From Helianthus annuus (taxonomy: Eukaryota; Streptophyta; Magnoliopsida; Asterales; Asteraceae), in NCBI RefSeq assembly GCF_002127325.2, contig NC_035445.2:78954772-79018771 (forward strand): DNA of 64,000 nucleotides. Direction: 5' to 3'. Position 1 is the first letter of the stretch; each line of letters begins with the position of its first letter. The position numbers were made by a program, and so were the translations under genes. The notes below the pieces were generated by a model. The model was not told the origin of the DNA. It did no database searches and saw only the letters and a program-made list of their open reading frames with translations. Positions 1 to 10,251 of this stretch are shown here, piece after piece.

Positions 1-223
1 ACTGAGATAAGCATGCAAATCGGGTTATTATTATGGGTGCACACATAATAACAACGTGGGGTGCATGTGAGTCCCAGTAAATCTCGACTGGTGTGAAAAA
101 GGAATCCCACGTTGTTAGTCAATCTTGTATTAGAACCTCGAAAACTGTGAATACTATAGCAATACTTGACATCCGCTTGAAATGATTTGTTAATTCGTTC
201 CTTCTTCCCATACTTGTAGAATC
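1..223 (+). other. 5' leader of Tekay-like gypsy element
   Basis: Non-coding sequence between the 5' LTR (left of the window) and the gag start at 224. Two features stand out. Positions 49-60 and 106-117 form a perfect 12-bp stem (TAACAACGTGGG with its complement) around a 45-nt loop. A pyrimidine-rich run followed by CTTGTAG ends at 219, five bases before the gag ATG, and looks like a 3' splice site. The primer binding site is not in view, so it lies further left. Confidence 0.6.
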
Positions 224-3200
224 ATGAACGGACGTGGTGGAGGTCGTCGTGGTGGACGTAATGGAGGCCGCGGTGGTGGGCGTGGCGAAATCCACATGAC
301 TCAGGCTGAGCTAGAAGCATTACTCAACGCTCAGGTGGCTGCAGCCTTGGCAGCTTACCAGGCTGGTATGACATGTACCAGACATTCTTTTCCTTTGAAT
401 TGTAAACTTGAGTCTTAGTTGTTGGTTTGTTTTCCCTCGTTAATAGGTCAGCCGGCGCCACAAAACCAGCCTCACCCACCGGTTTGCACTTTTAAAACTT
501 TTATGGATTGTAAGCCACAGACCTTCAGTGGCACTGAAGGGGCTGTGGGACTTATACGTTGGTTCGAAAAGGCGGAGTCAGTATTTGCGATATGTAACTG
601 CCCAGCTGGGGATAGAGTAAAGTTTGCAGCAGGCACGCTTCAGGATGGTGCCTTGACCTGGTGGAATGCCCAGGTCCAACTGCTAGGTATTGAGGCGGCG
701 AACGCCACTACGTGGGATGATTTTAAAGAACTGATGAGGGAGGAATACTGTCCTCGAGATGAGATAGCGAAGTTAGAAAATGAGTACTACCATCTGACAA
801 TGGTGGGGTCTGAAATCGAGGCGTATGTGAAGCGGTCATATGAGTTAGCTGATTTGTGTCCAAACTTGTCCCGACCCATGCCACGAAGAATCGAGTTGTT
901 TATTAAGGGGTTACCTCCACGGGTGAAGGGTTTAGTTACAGCAGCGAACCTCAATAACCTAACCCAGATTGTTAGGTTGGCACATAAAATCGTTGATCAG
1001 GAGGTGGAGAGCGACTCATTGCCACCTCGTATCTCTAGCACTACCACAGCTGCCACTACTTCCACTGCATCTACTGCTGATAGCAAACGTAAGTGGAACG
1101 ATACAGACAAGGGGTCCAACTCTGCACAGCCTCAGAAGAAGACGGATACTGGCAGCACTCGCAATTCCAGTCAGACAGCATCAGTGAATCAGAACTCGAG
1201 TAACAAATCAGGGCAAGGATCTTACGCAGGGAAGCTACCCTTGTGCAGCAAGTGTAACTATCATCACAAGGGACAGTGTGCTCGTGTTTGTCATCGATGT
1301 AATCGACCAGGGCATATGGCTAGGGATTGTAGGGCCACTTTTCCAGCGCAGCAGCCGTCATCACAGCAGTCGGGTAGGCAACAGACTCAGCAGAACCAGG
1401 GTACTCAGAAGGGGTGTTTTCAGTGTGGGGCTGAGGGGCACTTCAAGCGAGACTGCCCTCAGCTGAAGCAGAACACAGGGGGTAGTAACGGGAACAACAA
1501 TGCGGGTAATGTCGCGCGTGGGCGCGGGTTTGTGTTGGGAGCTGGTGAAGCTCGGAACGACGGCAACGTGGTTACTGGTACGTTTTCAGTGAACGGTGTT
1601 ATTGCTTCTATTTTATTTGATTCTGGTGCCGATTGGAGTTACGTGTCTTTGGGGTTCGGTTCTCAATTAGGGTTAAGTCCTACACTTCTCGTAATGAAAC
1701 ACATAGTAGAAATCGCAAATGGTAAAACAATCGAAGCTACACATGTTCTACTTGGGTGTAAAATGGATCTTCTGGGTCAAGTATTCGACATTGACTTAAT
1801 ACCTATTACCCTTGGCAGCTTCGACGTGATCGTTGGAATGGACTGGTTGTCCAAGTATCAAGCGGAGATTCTCTGTAAGGAGAAGATCGTACGTGTTCCC
1901 CTTCCTGGTGGGGAATTTTTATCAGTTCAGGGTCATCGCAGTGGGACCCCGGTTAGCATTGTTTCAGCAATGAAAGCTCAGAAGTATCTGCGTAAGGGTT
2001 ATCCTGCAGTTTTTGCTCTTGTCACTGATTCCCAGTCAGATGAAAGGAAGATTGAAGATCTTCCAGTTGTTCGTGAATATCCTGACGTATTTCCTGAGGA
2101 ACTCCCTGGTCTACCTCCACATCGTCAGGTGGAATTCCAGATAGACCTCGCCCCAGCGGCAGCCCCGGTTGCTCGTGCGCCATACCGTCTTGCGCCAGGG
2201 GAGTTGCAGGAATTGTCAAACCAACTCCAAGAGCTGTTGGATAGGGGTTTCATCCGACCTAGCTTTTCCCCTTGGGGAGCCCCAGTTCTATTTGTAAAGA
2301 AGAAGGATGGGTCTTTCCGGATGTGTGTAGATTATCGCGAGCTCAACAAGGTGACGATTAAAAACCGTTATCCTTTGCCTCGTATTGACGACCTGTTTGA
2401 CCAGCTGCAAGGGTCAAGTTTCTATTCGAAAATCGACTTAAGGTCGGGATATCATCAGGTGCGAGTTAGAGAAGAAGATGTTCCCAAAACAGCGTTTCGG
2501 ACGCGATATGGTCACTACGAATTCTTGGTTATGCCATTCGGGTTGACCAACGCACCAGCGGTCTTCATGGATCTCATGAACCGCGTGTGCAAGCCATATC
2601 TTGACGACTTCGTTATCGTTTTTATCGACGACATCTTAATTTACTCCAAGAACAAGGAGGATCACGAACGACACCTACGCCTTATCCTAGAACTTCTGAG
2701 GAGGGAGCAGTTGTACGCGAAATTTTCGAAGTGCGATTTTTGGATACGGGAGGTACATTTTCTGGGGCATATAGTTAATGAGATGGGCATACATGTGGAT
2801 CCTGCCAAGATTGACGCCATTAGAAATTGGGCGGCACCAAGGAACCCTTCGGAGGTGCGACAATTTCTCGGTCTAGCAGGGTATTATCGTCGTTTCATAC
2901 AGAACTTCTCAAAGATTGCACAGCCACTCACCTCGTTAACACAGAAGAAGGTAGTTTACTCTTGGGGAACGAAGCAGGAGGATGCATTCCAGCTTTTGAA
3001 ACAAAAATTATGCAGCGCGCCGATTCTATCTTTACCAGATGGTACCGAGGATTTTGTGGTTTATTGTGATGCTTCGATTCAGGGTCTCGGTTGCGTGTTG
3101 ATGCAACGCGAGAAGGTGATAGCTTATGCTTCTCGTCAGTTGAAAGTACACGAGAAAAACTACACGACACACGACTTGGAGTTGGGAGCAGTGGTCTTTG

Positions 3201-4981
3201 CACTGAAAACTTGGAGGCATTATCTCTACGGCACGAAATGCACCATCTATACTGATCACAAGAGCCTTCAGCATATTTTCGACCAGAAAGAGTTGAATAT
3301 GCGTCAGCGTCGCTGGGTAGAGTTGTTCAATGATTACGAGTGTGCCATCAAGTACCACCCGGGTAAAGCTAACGTTGTGGCGGATGCTCTTAGCCGCAAA
3401 GAACCAAAACCAAAGCGTATCCGTGCCCTGCAGCTTACTATTCACTCTGATCTACCTGCTCGGATCCGTTCAGCTCAGATTGAGGCGTTAAAGGAAGAAA
3501 ATATCGAGGCTGAAGGATTACGAGGTCTACACAAGAAGAAGTTCGAGCAACGGTCTGACGGTATTTACTATTTCATGGAACGAATATGGGTTCCCTTATT
3601 TGGTGATCTTCGAGAGCTGGTGATGGACGAAGCACACAAGTCACGATATTCTATTCACCCAGGGTCCGATAAGATGTATCAGGACCTCAAGGTTTTGTAT
3701 TGGTGGCCGAATATGAAAGCTCTCATCGCAACATACGTGAGTAAGTGCTTGACTTGCGCTAGGGTCAAAGCAGAGTACCAGAAACCTTCGGGTCTACTCC
3801 AGCAGCCGGAGATACCCATGTGGAAGTGGGAACAGATCGCTATGGATTTTGTTACGGGGTTACCGAGAACACAGGCTGGGAACGATACTATATGGGTGAT
3901 TGTTGACCGTCTCACAAAGTCAGCCCACTTCTTAGCGATCAAGGAGACAGATAAATATTCGCAGCTCGCAGCGGTGTACCTTAAAGAGGTGGTTTCTAGG
4001 CACGGAGTGCCAACTTCTATTATTTCCGATCGAGATCCTCGCTTTACTTCGGAGTTATGGCAAGCTATGCATAAGTCGTTCGGCTCACGTCTCGATATGA
4101 GTACAGCCTATCACCCACAAACGGATGGTCAGAGTGAACGCACCATTCAGACGCTCGAAGACATGTTGCGGGCATGCGTTATGGATTTCGGGAAGGGATG
4201 GGAGAAGCACTTGCCGTTGGTAGAGTTCTCCTACAATAACAGCTATCACACCAGTATCAAGGAGGCACCATTTGAGGCACTGTACGGGAGGAAGTGTCGT
4301 TCACCTCTTTGCTGGGCTGAGGTAGGTGATAGTCAGATCACGGGTCCTGAGATAGTACTCGAAACTTCAGATAAGATCGTGAAAATCAGAGAACGTATGG
4401 CAGCTGCTCGTGATCGTCAGAAAGCCTATGCAGACAAACGTGCCAAAGAGGTAGTGTTTGAAGTGAATGACCGAGTCATGTTGAAAGTCTCACCGTGGAA
4501 AGGGGTTGTGCGCTTTGGGAAACGTGGCAAGCTGAATCCACGATATGTTGGGCCGTTTAAGGTTCTGGAGCGTGTTGGCAAGGTGGCTTATAGATTGGAG
4601 TTACCTACTGAGCTGGGTAATGTTCACGATGTATTTCATGTGTCGCAGTTGAAGAAGTGTTATGCTGACGACCCATTAACGGTACCTTTTCAAGAGTTAA
4701 AGATCGACGACAAGTTGCAGTTTGTTGAAGAACCCATCGAGATCATGGACCGTGAGGTCAAAGTGCGTAAGCACAGTCGTATTCCCATCGTTAGAGTTCG
4801 TTGGAACTCAAGACGTGGACCGGAGTTCACGTGGGAGCGCGAGGATCAGATGAAACTAAAGTACCCTCATCTCTTTCCCAAAGACAAAGCAGAATCAAGC
4901 AAAACTGGTGAATCTCGGGGCGAGATTCCCCTTCAAGTTGGGGATGATGTCACACCTGAGCAAGATCCGCAACAATCTTAA
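224..4981 (+). CDS. Ty3/gypsy Tekay-like chromovirus gag-pol polyprotein
   Basis: Retrotransposon polyprotein for particle formation, reverse transcription and integration. One reading frame runs from ATG 224 to 4981, broken only by a TAG at 416-418 that lies inside a probable 81-nt intron (366-446). The spliced product is about 1558 residues. Seen in order: a Gly/Arg-rich N-terminus; a gag capsid segment; two zinc knuckles (about 329-342 [14 protein letters not shown] and 371-384 [14 protein letters not shown]); protease DSGAD at 439; reverse transcriptase [10 protein letters not shown] at 671 and FIDDIL at 773-778; RNase H YCDAS near 922; integrase D1181, D1242 and E1278 (D-D-35-E); and a C-terminal chromodomain-like segment (about 1493-1526, with FTWERE). 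Plant gypsy elements with two knuckles and a C-terminal chromodomain-like tail are chromoviruses; Tekay/Del is the closest lineage I recognise. The protease DSGADWSY and the RT FIDD variants are family-typical or mild. The frame is otherwise open, so the copy is fairly young. Confidence 0.93.
366..446 (+). other. putative gag intron
   Basis: T-rich 81-nt segment beginning GTATGA and ending TTAATAG, placed between the Gly/Arg-rich N-terminus and the conserved capsid segment. Its only in-frame stop is TAG at 416-418. Removing 366-446 joins G365 to GT447-448 and restores a Gly codon in the same frame. Its translation looks nothing like gag. The alternative is a nonsense mutation or stop read-through, because 81 is a multiple of three and the frame is unchanged either way. 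Confidence 0.6.
4911..4960 (+). repeat. degenerate duplicate of the polypurine tract / LTR junction inside the ORF tail
   Basis: This stretch resembles 5014-5065 closely: a short hairpin (AATCTCG GGG CGAGATT), then TTCAAGTTGGGGATGATGTC against TTCAAGTTGGGGATAATGTG at the real LTR boundary. The last codons of the polyprotein are therefore read through an old copy of the 3' junction, suggesting tandem duplication of the element's 3' end followed by extension of the frame. Confidence 0.6.
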
Positions 4982-5013
4982 TTCCTCGCTTCACTCCTTC
5001 ATGTTTACTTGTT

Positions 5014-5050
5014 AAATTTCGGGGCGAAATTTCCTTCAAGTTGGGGATAA
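5014..5050 (+). promoter_or_regulatory. polypurine tract with upstream hairpin
   Basis: AAGTTGGGGATAA (5038-5050) abuts the LTR start and is the plus-strand primer site. Just upstream, 5014-5021 and 5025-5032 form an 8-bp stem (AAATTTCG/CGAAATTT) closed by GGG. The same arrangement recurs in the other gypsy elements of the window with compensatory base changes. Confidence 0.75.
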
Positions 5051-5700
5051 TGTGACAACCCGAACTTTCGAGGTTAGTATCGTAACTGCTAATTTAGTAT
5101 TATTCTGTCGCACTGCGTCTTATCACACGTTACTCGCTCTGTTATTATTCAAGTGTACTCGATTATTGTTCAACTGTAGCGTAAGCGAAAATCATTTATT
5201 GTATTGGAACGTTTGGACCCTAGTTCTAGTTGGACCGCACCCTCACACGCACCGACTTGTATGAACCCATATACTCATACCCGAAGTGGGTATGGGCTGC
5301 TCCCTCATGGCCGGTCAACAGCAAGCCCAAAATGTAGGATTGGGTGGTTAGGAATTAGTATATATTCACACCCATTATGTAAAATATTGCACACAAATAC
5401 ATTCCCAAAACCCTAGCGTATCTTTTACCCATTCATCCTCGGTGAACGGCTGTTGACGCAAACCCCCTTCTTCGAGCATCATCCTTCTTGATTAAACTGT
5501 GGTTAGTGATTCTTTAATTGTGTTGTTATACATGAATCCATGCATGTGCAATGATTATGTTATGTGACCAGTGTGTGTGTATGTGAAGTAAATAATAAGA
5601 GCATGATTATTAGCCTAGATAGTATGTAAATTAGGGTGTTGTAAACGTGGCATTAAGTCAAGTGAATTGCATGTTGGTTGGCTGATTTCGAAGGTTGTGC

Positions 5701-5983
5701 AGGTGATTTTTTTAATTGATTTGATACAACAGTAGATATCCAAATCATAGGATTGTTTTTTTTTAATATGCATGTGTGTGTTGATCTAATTCGGTCCAAT
5801 GACATGAAAGGAAAAGACATGTGGGCGGCCATCATAGGAGTAGGTGATATTTTTTAATTGATTTGATACAATAGCAGACATCCAAATCATGGGATTGCTT
5901 TTTAATGTGAATGTGTGTGTTGATATAATTTGGTCCAATGATATGAAAGGAATGAACATGGTGGTTGTGTGTATTCGGTCATA
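5701..5983 (+). repeat. tandem duplication (about 141 bp x 2) inside the LTR
   Basis: Two adjacent imperfect copies, each beginning AGGTGAT followed by a T run and AATTGATTTGATAC and continuing through GGTCCAATGA-ATGAAAGGAA. The copies differ by scattered substitutions, so the duplication is older than this insertion. Confidence 0.75.
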
Positions 5984-6568
5984 GGATGGGATTGGTGGAA
6001 ATGTTGGCTTGATCTAATTGGTGCAAGGGGGCAGCTTATTATTATTTATTTTTTTTTTTGTGTGTGTTGTTGTATGAGGGGCCGAAGGTATAAGTAGAAC
6101 ATTTGTCTTACAAGCCATTGAACACATGCTTACTTTACTGTTGGGCCACTTATCCTTTTGTATTAAGAATGCTTGAAGTTGTAATGTGAATTTGGGCCGA
6201 AGGGTTATAGTGAATTACACCAATCTTAAGTGAATCCTTAACATGTTTTGTTTACATACTTGTGTGCTGAGAGACTAAATATTGAATGTTCCGCATGAAC
6301 GAAATCATGAAACGAATTTACCTATGAACCGAACACATGTTAAGTGATTACCTGCTAATATTGGGTTGTTGGATTAACTGGTATGATTTCAACTATATGG
6401 GTGTATTACGTGCATCTTGGTTGTGTGATATGTGCAATGAATACATAAATTGATTGTACGTGAAATATGTGGACTATGTGCACCAAAGACTAATTGTTGT
6501 TGGTAACTATTCTAGGACGTGTTTGAATAGTTGATAAACGGGTATCTAGTCTTACCGAGCAAACCAAA

Positions 6569-6982
6569 GGTGAGTTCACTACATTCGAGCATGCGTCCCA
6601 GTGGTTGGGGACAGTCAGTGGGTGTTCCATGGGGGGGATAAGGCTTTGGGTAAAAACGAGTATATTGGTTAATGATCTCACCTATCATCTTTTGTAAGTC
6701 CCTCATCGGGTATTAGTTAGTAGCGCTACTTAGGTTTGGCACCCTCACACCGCTCCTGTAGAGGACGGAGGTGAACTAATGACCCAGTCTGGCCCAGTAC
6801 TAGATAGGAGTACGTGGGAAGGGCAGTCGTGTATTTCAGGAGCCGTCATTGTTCGGAAATGAGATATTAACAATATTACTTGCATTGGTTATCGAACTGT
6901 TTTACATACAACGGGTAATAAACGTTTTCTTAAAACTGTGAACTCGCCAGCTTTGTCTGATACGTGTGTTACATGCTCGCAG
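6569..6982 (+). promoter_or_regulatory. LTR intron-like module with complementary ends
   Basis: AAAG|GTGAGT is a consensus 5' splice site. The block GGTGAGTTCA (6569-6578) is complementary, with one G-U pair, to TGAACTCGCC (6939-6948). A CAG acceptor follows at 6980-6982. Between them, AGTAGCGCTACT (6719-6730) is a perfect 12-nt palindrome. The same order occurs in all other chromovirus-type LTRs of the window. Splicing itself is inferred. Confidence 0.55.
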
Positions 6983-7281
6983 GTCCTTAGGTACTTGGAA
7001 CGCAGGAACTTGCTGGCTGGAGGGTGCGAGTGGTCATGGTTGCCTTGTTGAATTATTTATCAAACATTTATTTACTTTGGTTGTGTGAAACTTATACATT
7101 GTGATACGTTAATGCTTCCGCTGAACTAGATGGTTTCAAAACAACTTGTGCTTGAATTTCTATTACTATTAATTTATGAAACTTTGTTTTGAATTTGTGA
7201 TTCAATGTAATTGGTGGCTCCTAGCTTGTTGTCACACGCCTAACAGGGACATTCCCTAGGTGGCAAATTGGGGGTGTGACA

Positions 7282-8130
7282 TACCAGGACTTCTGATTTT
7301 GCAGGAGCAATAGCCTAGTCCTCGTATAATACTCTGCACTGCTATAATCATAAAGCCCACCCTCAGCATAAAAATGATGAAACATTGAAAAATGCTAATC
7401 ATATGCTGTTGAAGAAAAGATTCCCAAACGAGACACACCTAAAGTCCAGCCATCATCTCTTTGTCTGAACGGAAGTTCTAACCTGCCTCGCATTACCCGT
7501 TTACAGATATCATTGGTGTACATTCACATGTAAGACTGCATATATGAATCTTGATACGGGAGTATATTCTGAGGTGGGACACGCGAATAAGTTAAGTGCT
7601 TAAAACACTAATTCTCGTATCTCGAATCGATTGAACTTTGTGTAAAAATTTAAGTGGATCAGTATACTAACAATCTAAGTGAATCGTTTAGAACTTAAAG
7701 TGTTTAAAGCTCAACGGTGCTAGTGATTTGTCATAAACTGATATGATCCTCTAACGCAAACTCAAACAAAAATATTGTCTGTAAATATGTTTGTAAATAT
7801 TTCTTTACTGCTTTTATGTTTCAGAAAAATACAAAAAGATTCTGATTTCTACTTTATTTTCGACAACCTATGACAGAAAGCTGAGTTTCAAAATCTGAGT
7901 ATGCTGATCGTGTTTCTGAAAATAAACAAGTTTATTAATTTGAAACTTGAATTTTTTATTCAAAAAATGAAAAACAGTTTGTGAAATCTCCAAGGTCATT
8001 AAGTTGGACTTGGATGATTGACTGTGAGGGATTTGGATGCTCAAATAACTTAGTGACTGGGAGGTTGGTCATAGAGACCAGGGATTCAGTCTTAGTGACT
8101 GGGAGGTTGGTCATAGAGACCAGGGATCCA
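7282..8130 (+). mobile_element. SIRE-type copia 3' non-coding fragment
   Basis: No reading frame is present. The order of motifs (CTTGATACGGGA at about 7550, then TTTACTG...TTTTATGTTTCAG, AAAAAGATT..., and a GGTTGGTC block near 8060) parallels the 3' region of the SIRE element at 39053-39760, so this is probably the flank of a second SIRE copy into which the Tekay element inserted. The right end is lost where Helitron-like sequence starts. Confidence 0.5.
8049..8126 (+). repeat. 42-bp tandem duplication
   Basis: The unit beginning CTTAGTGACTGGGAGG occurs at 8049-8090 and again from 8091. The two copies are almost identical, indicating a recent slip or repair duplication. Confidence 0.85.
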
Positions 8131-8167
8131 TCGAAAACTCGCCGCGAAGCGCAAAGAAACACACTAG
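8131..8167 (+). mobile_element. possible Helitron 3' terminus
   Basis: A GC-rich segment (CGCCGCGAAGCGC) followed by a short spacer and CTAG (8164-8167), then T. Plant Helitrons end in a short hairpin and CTRR with T from the target. The hairpin here is weak (three to four pairs), so the end is degenerate or coincidental. The matching 5' end was not found. Confidence 0.35.
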
Positions 8168-9090
8168 TTTATAATCAAATAAAAAGTTAGTGTAATTTAA
8201 AAACAACCAAGTCTCATCTACTTTTCTAAGGCTAAAGGGTGTGGGGGTCATAGTTGGGATATAATTCGCCACGTAGGAACATAAATGGAAGGCTACACCA
8301 CCCCCTTGTCTGATCTACCATGGTTTGCATGGATTAAACCATGGCAACTATGGTCCTTCTTTCCATTTTCTAAGAAAAAATCCTTTCCTTTTTTTTTAAA
8401 CAAAGATAAACTAAAATAAATAAGGGGATAGTGGCTTGGGTCACGACCACACCCTTAAGTTAATGGTTTGGATGGTGGATTAGAGGTGGGTGACATGCTG
8501 CTCACGTGGAAGATCATGGTGGTTATGAGGGTCATGACCACACCCTATAGCCTAAGGGGAGTAATATGTTCTTAAAATGTACTGTATGATGTAGATTATA
8601 GAAGAAACAATTAGCATCTCATTTTAATATCTACTAGTATACGAAATACGCATGTTATTATAGAGATGTTAAAATTTCTAAGAATCAATTTTGACAACCT
8701 GTACATTAGTACTCACTTTGCGTAAAAATGTATGTTGAGATAAAAATAAGCATTCAGAAATGAAAATTTATGAATTTAAATTATAAAATGTCATATTTCA
8801 AAGATTGTAAAAGGAAGCAAAACTATAAAAAAAGGAAACCTTAAAGTAGTTTTGACGACTTATACATTCGTACTTCGATTACTTGTACATTATCACAAAA
8901 CTTTGTTTTCAATGAAGGTTAAACATGAACACAAACACATCATAAGGGTACATCTAGTATTTTATAAGATATCATATTTATATTTTATAACGGAAAAATA
9001 AAAAAAAACAGAAAAATGTGAGTCAACCCCGTATCATAACCTATCTGGTTAAAAAATGAAAAAAAAATCAAAGTGAAAAGTTTAGTGTGT
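8168..9090 (-). repeat. AT-rich Helitron-like repeat, copy I
   Basis: Shares long blocks in the same order with 11205-11830, and partly with 10600-10860 and 15305-15470: AAAAAGTTAGTGTAATTTAA, TAGCATCT-ATTTTAATATC, ACTAGTA-ACGAAAT-CGCATG, TTTTGACGACTT and ACTTTGTTTTCAATGAA. Read on the minus strand, the ACTAGTA block gives a CTAGT end preceded by a CGCG-rich patch, as in Helitron 3' ends. No protein is encoded. A Harbinger-like MITE (8230-8552) interrupts it. Confidence 0.5.
8230..8552. mobile_element. Harbinger-like MITE (323 bp, TSD TAA)
   Basis: Terminal inverted repeats GGCTAAAGGGTGTGG and, at the other end, the complement of GGCTATAGGGTGTGG. TAA flanks both sides (8227-8229 and 8553-8555), the duplication typical of PIF/Harbinger elements. 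The related copy at about 11235-11250 reads straight through the site, so an empty paralogous site exists in this window. No coding capacity. Confidence 0.85.
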
Positions 9091-9705
9091 AAAAAGAAAG
9101 GTTTAACTAAATCTATAGGTGTCACATTGTAACTTGATTTCTATACGTTATTGTATATAATTGAATATAAGCTTACCCATTGTCAAGTGTGCCAAGAACC
9201 CATGACCATGAAGTGCTCCCTAGCTAATTTGGATCGACTTACATATCTGTTGCTCCTAAACTTTAAAGAACTTATATGCCAAAAAAGAACATAAGATTCC
9301 TAAGTTATTGTAATTTAAAATAGTGGCAGATTAGAAAGAAAAATTAACGGGTATATAAAAGAAAATTTTACAGTAAATTCATAAAATTGTGAAAAAAAAC
9401 TTTTACTGTACATTCAAAGATATTTTGCAATCTACCAAAAAGTTCAGGAATATCTCGCACACCCTAGAGCCCTTAATAGATCTGCTCCAGATTTAAAATT
9501 TAAAATGAAGATGAGACTCCCAAATAAAAAGTTAGTGTAATTTAAAAACAACATGGGACTTCCATGTAGCATTTAACTTTTTTTTTTAAATAAAAAGTTA
9601 ATATTACCTGGAGTACTACGTACCATAAAAGTAGTGTTTAATGGAAAATATAAAATATGTAACAAATAATTGTCAATTTATCTAATGTCAATTAGTGGGT
9701 GAAAT
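9091..9705. other. AT-rich non-coding sequence, no gene seen
   Basis: Low-complexity AT-rich DNA. The block AAAAAGTTAGTGTAATTTAA appears again at about 9525, so part of it belongs to the same dispersed repeat family as 8168-9090. I see no coding region or other element boundary. Confidence 0.5.
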
Positions 9706-10243
9706 TAGGGCCGACATATTGTGTATACCCATACACGATAAGACACGATACACGAAATCCCATACACGAACACGACACGATAACTTATCGTGTCCTTTTT
9801 TTCAAACACGAACACGAACACGACACGATATACACGAAAATTACCTGTTAATACCTGTTAACACGACTGTTCGACTATTATATACGAAAATTACCTGTTA
9901 ACATGAACAAAAACACGAACACGACATGCTATCTGAGAGTTACAGAGGGAGTTTAGTTTTTTTTTTTTTTTTTTTTTGAATTGAATGAGGAATGAAAATA
10001 GAAGGGAATTAAGGAACCCACATGCACATGGCTGATGAGTTTTATTTAATTTAATTTCTTATCGTGTACTAACGGGTATTAACAGGTAAACAGGTATTTA
10101 ACCTATTTATACACGAAAATTAACAGGTAATCTCGTGTCTACCTGTTTGGTGTTTGGTACACGATACCTGTTAAGGCCATACACGATACCTGTTAGCTTC
10201 GTGTAGGTTCGTGTCGTGTATTCGTGTAAAATTGCCAACCCTA
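9706..10243. mobile_element. non-autonomous hAT element (538 bp)
   Basis: Starts TAGGGCCGACA and ends TTGCCAACCCTA, so the ends are imperfect inverted repeats of the TAGGG type. GGTGAAAT (9698-9705) on the left and GGTGAAAC (10244-10251) on the right form an 8-bp target duplication with one mismatch. Subterminal regions carry many copies of ACACGA and its complement, as expected of transposase-binding repeats. No transposase is encoded. Confidence 0.8.
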
Positions 10244-10251
10244 GGTGAAAC

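Larger units (their letters stand above)
5051..7281 (+). repeat. 3' LTR of the Tekay-like element (2231 bp)
   Basis: Begins TGTGACAACCCG directly after the polypurine tract and ends GGGGGTGTGACA, giving the expected TG...CA ends. TACCA follows as the presumed right target duplication; the left one is outside the window. A TATA-like TAGTATATATTC lies at about 5358, a plausible promoter. Internally there is a tandem duplication (about 5701-5983) and the conserved donor/partner/acceptor module at 6569-6982. Confidence 0.88.
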
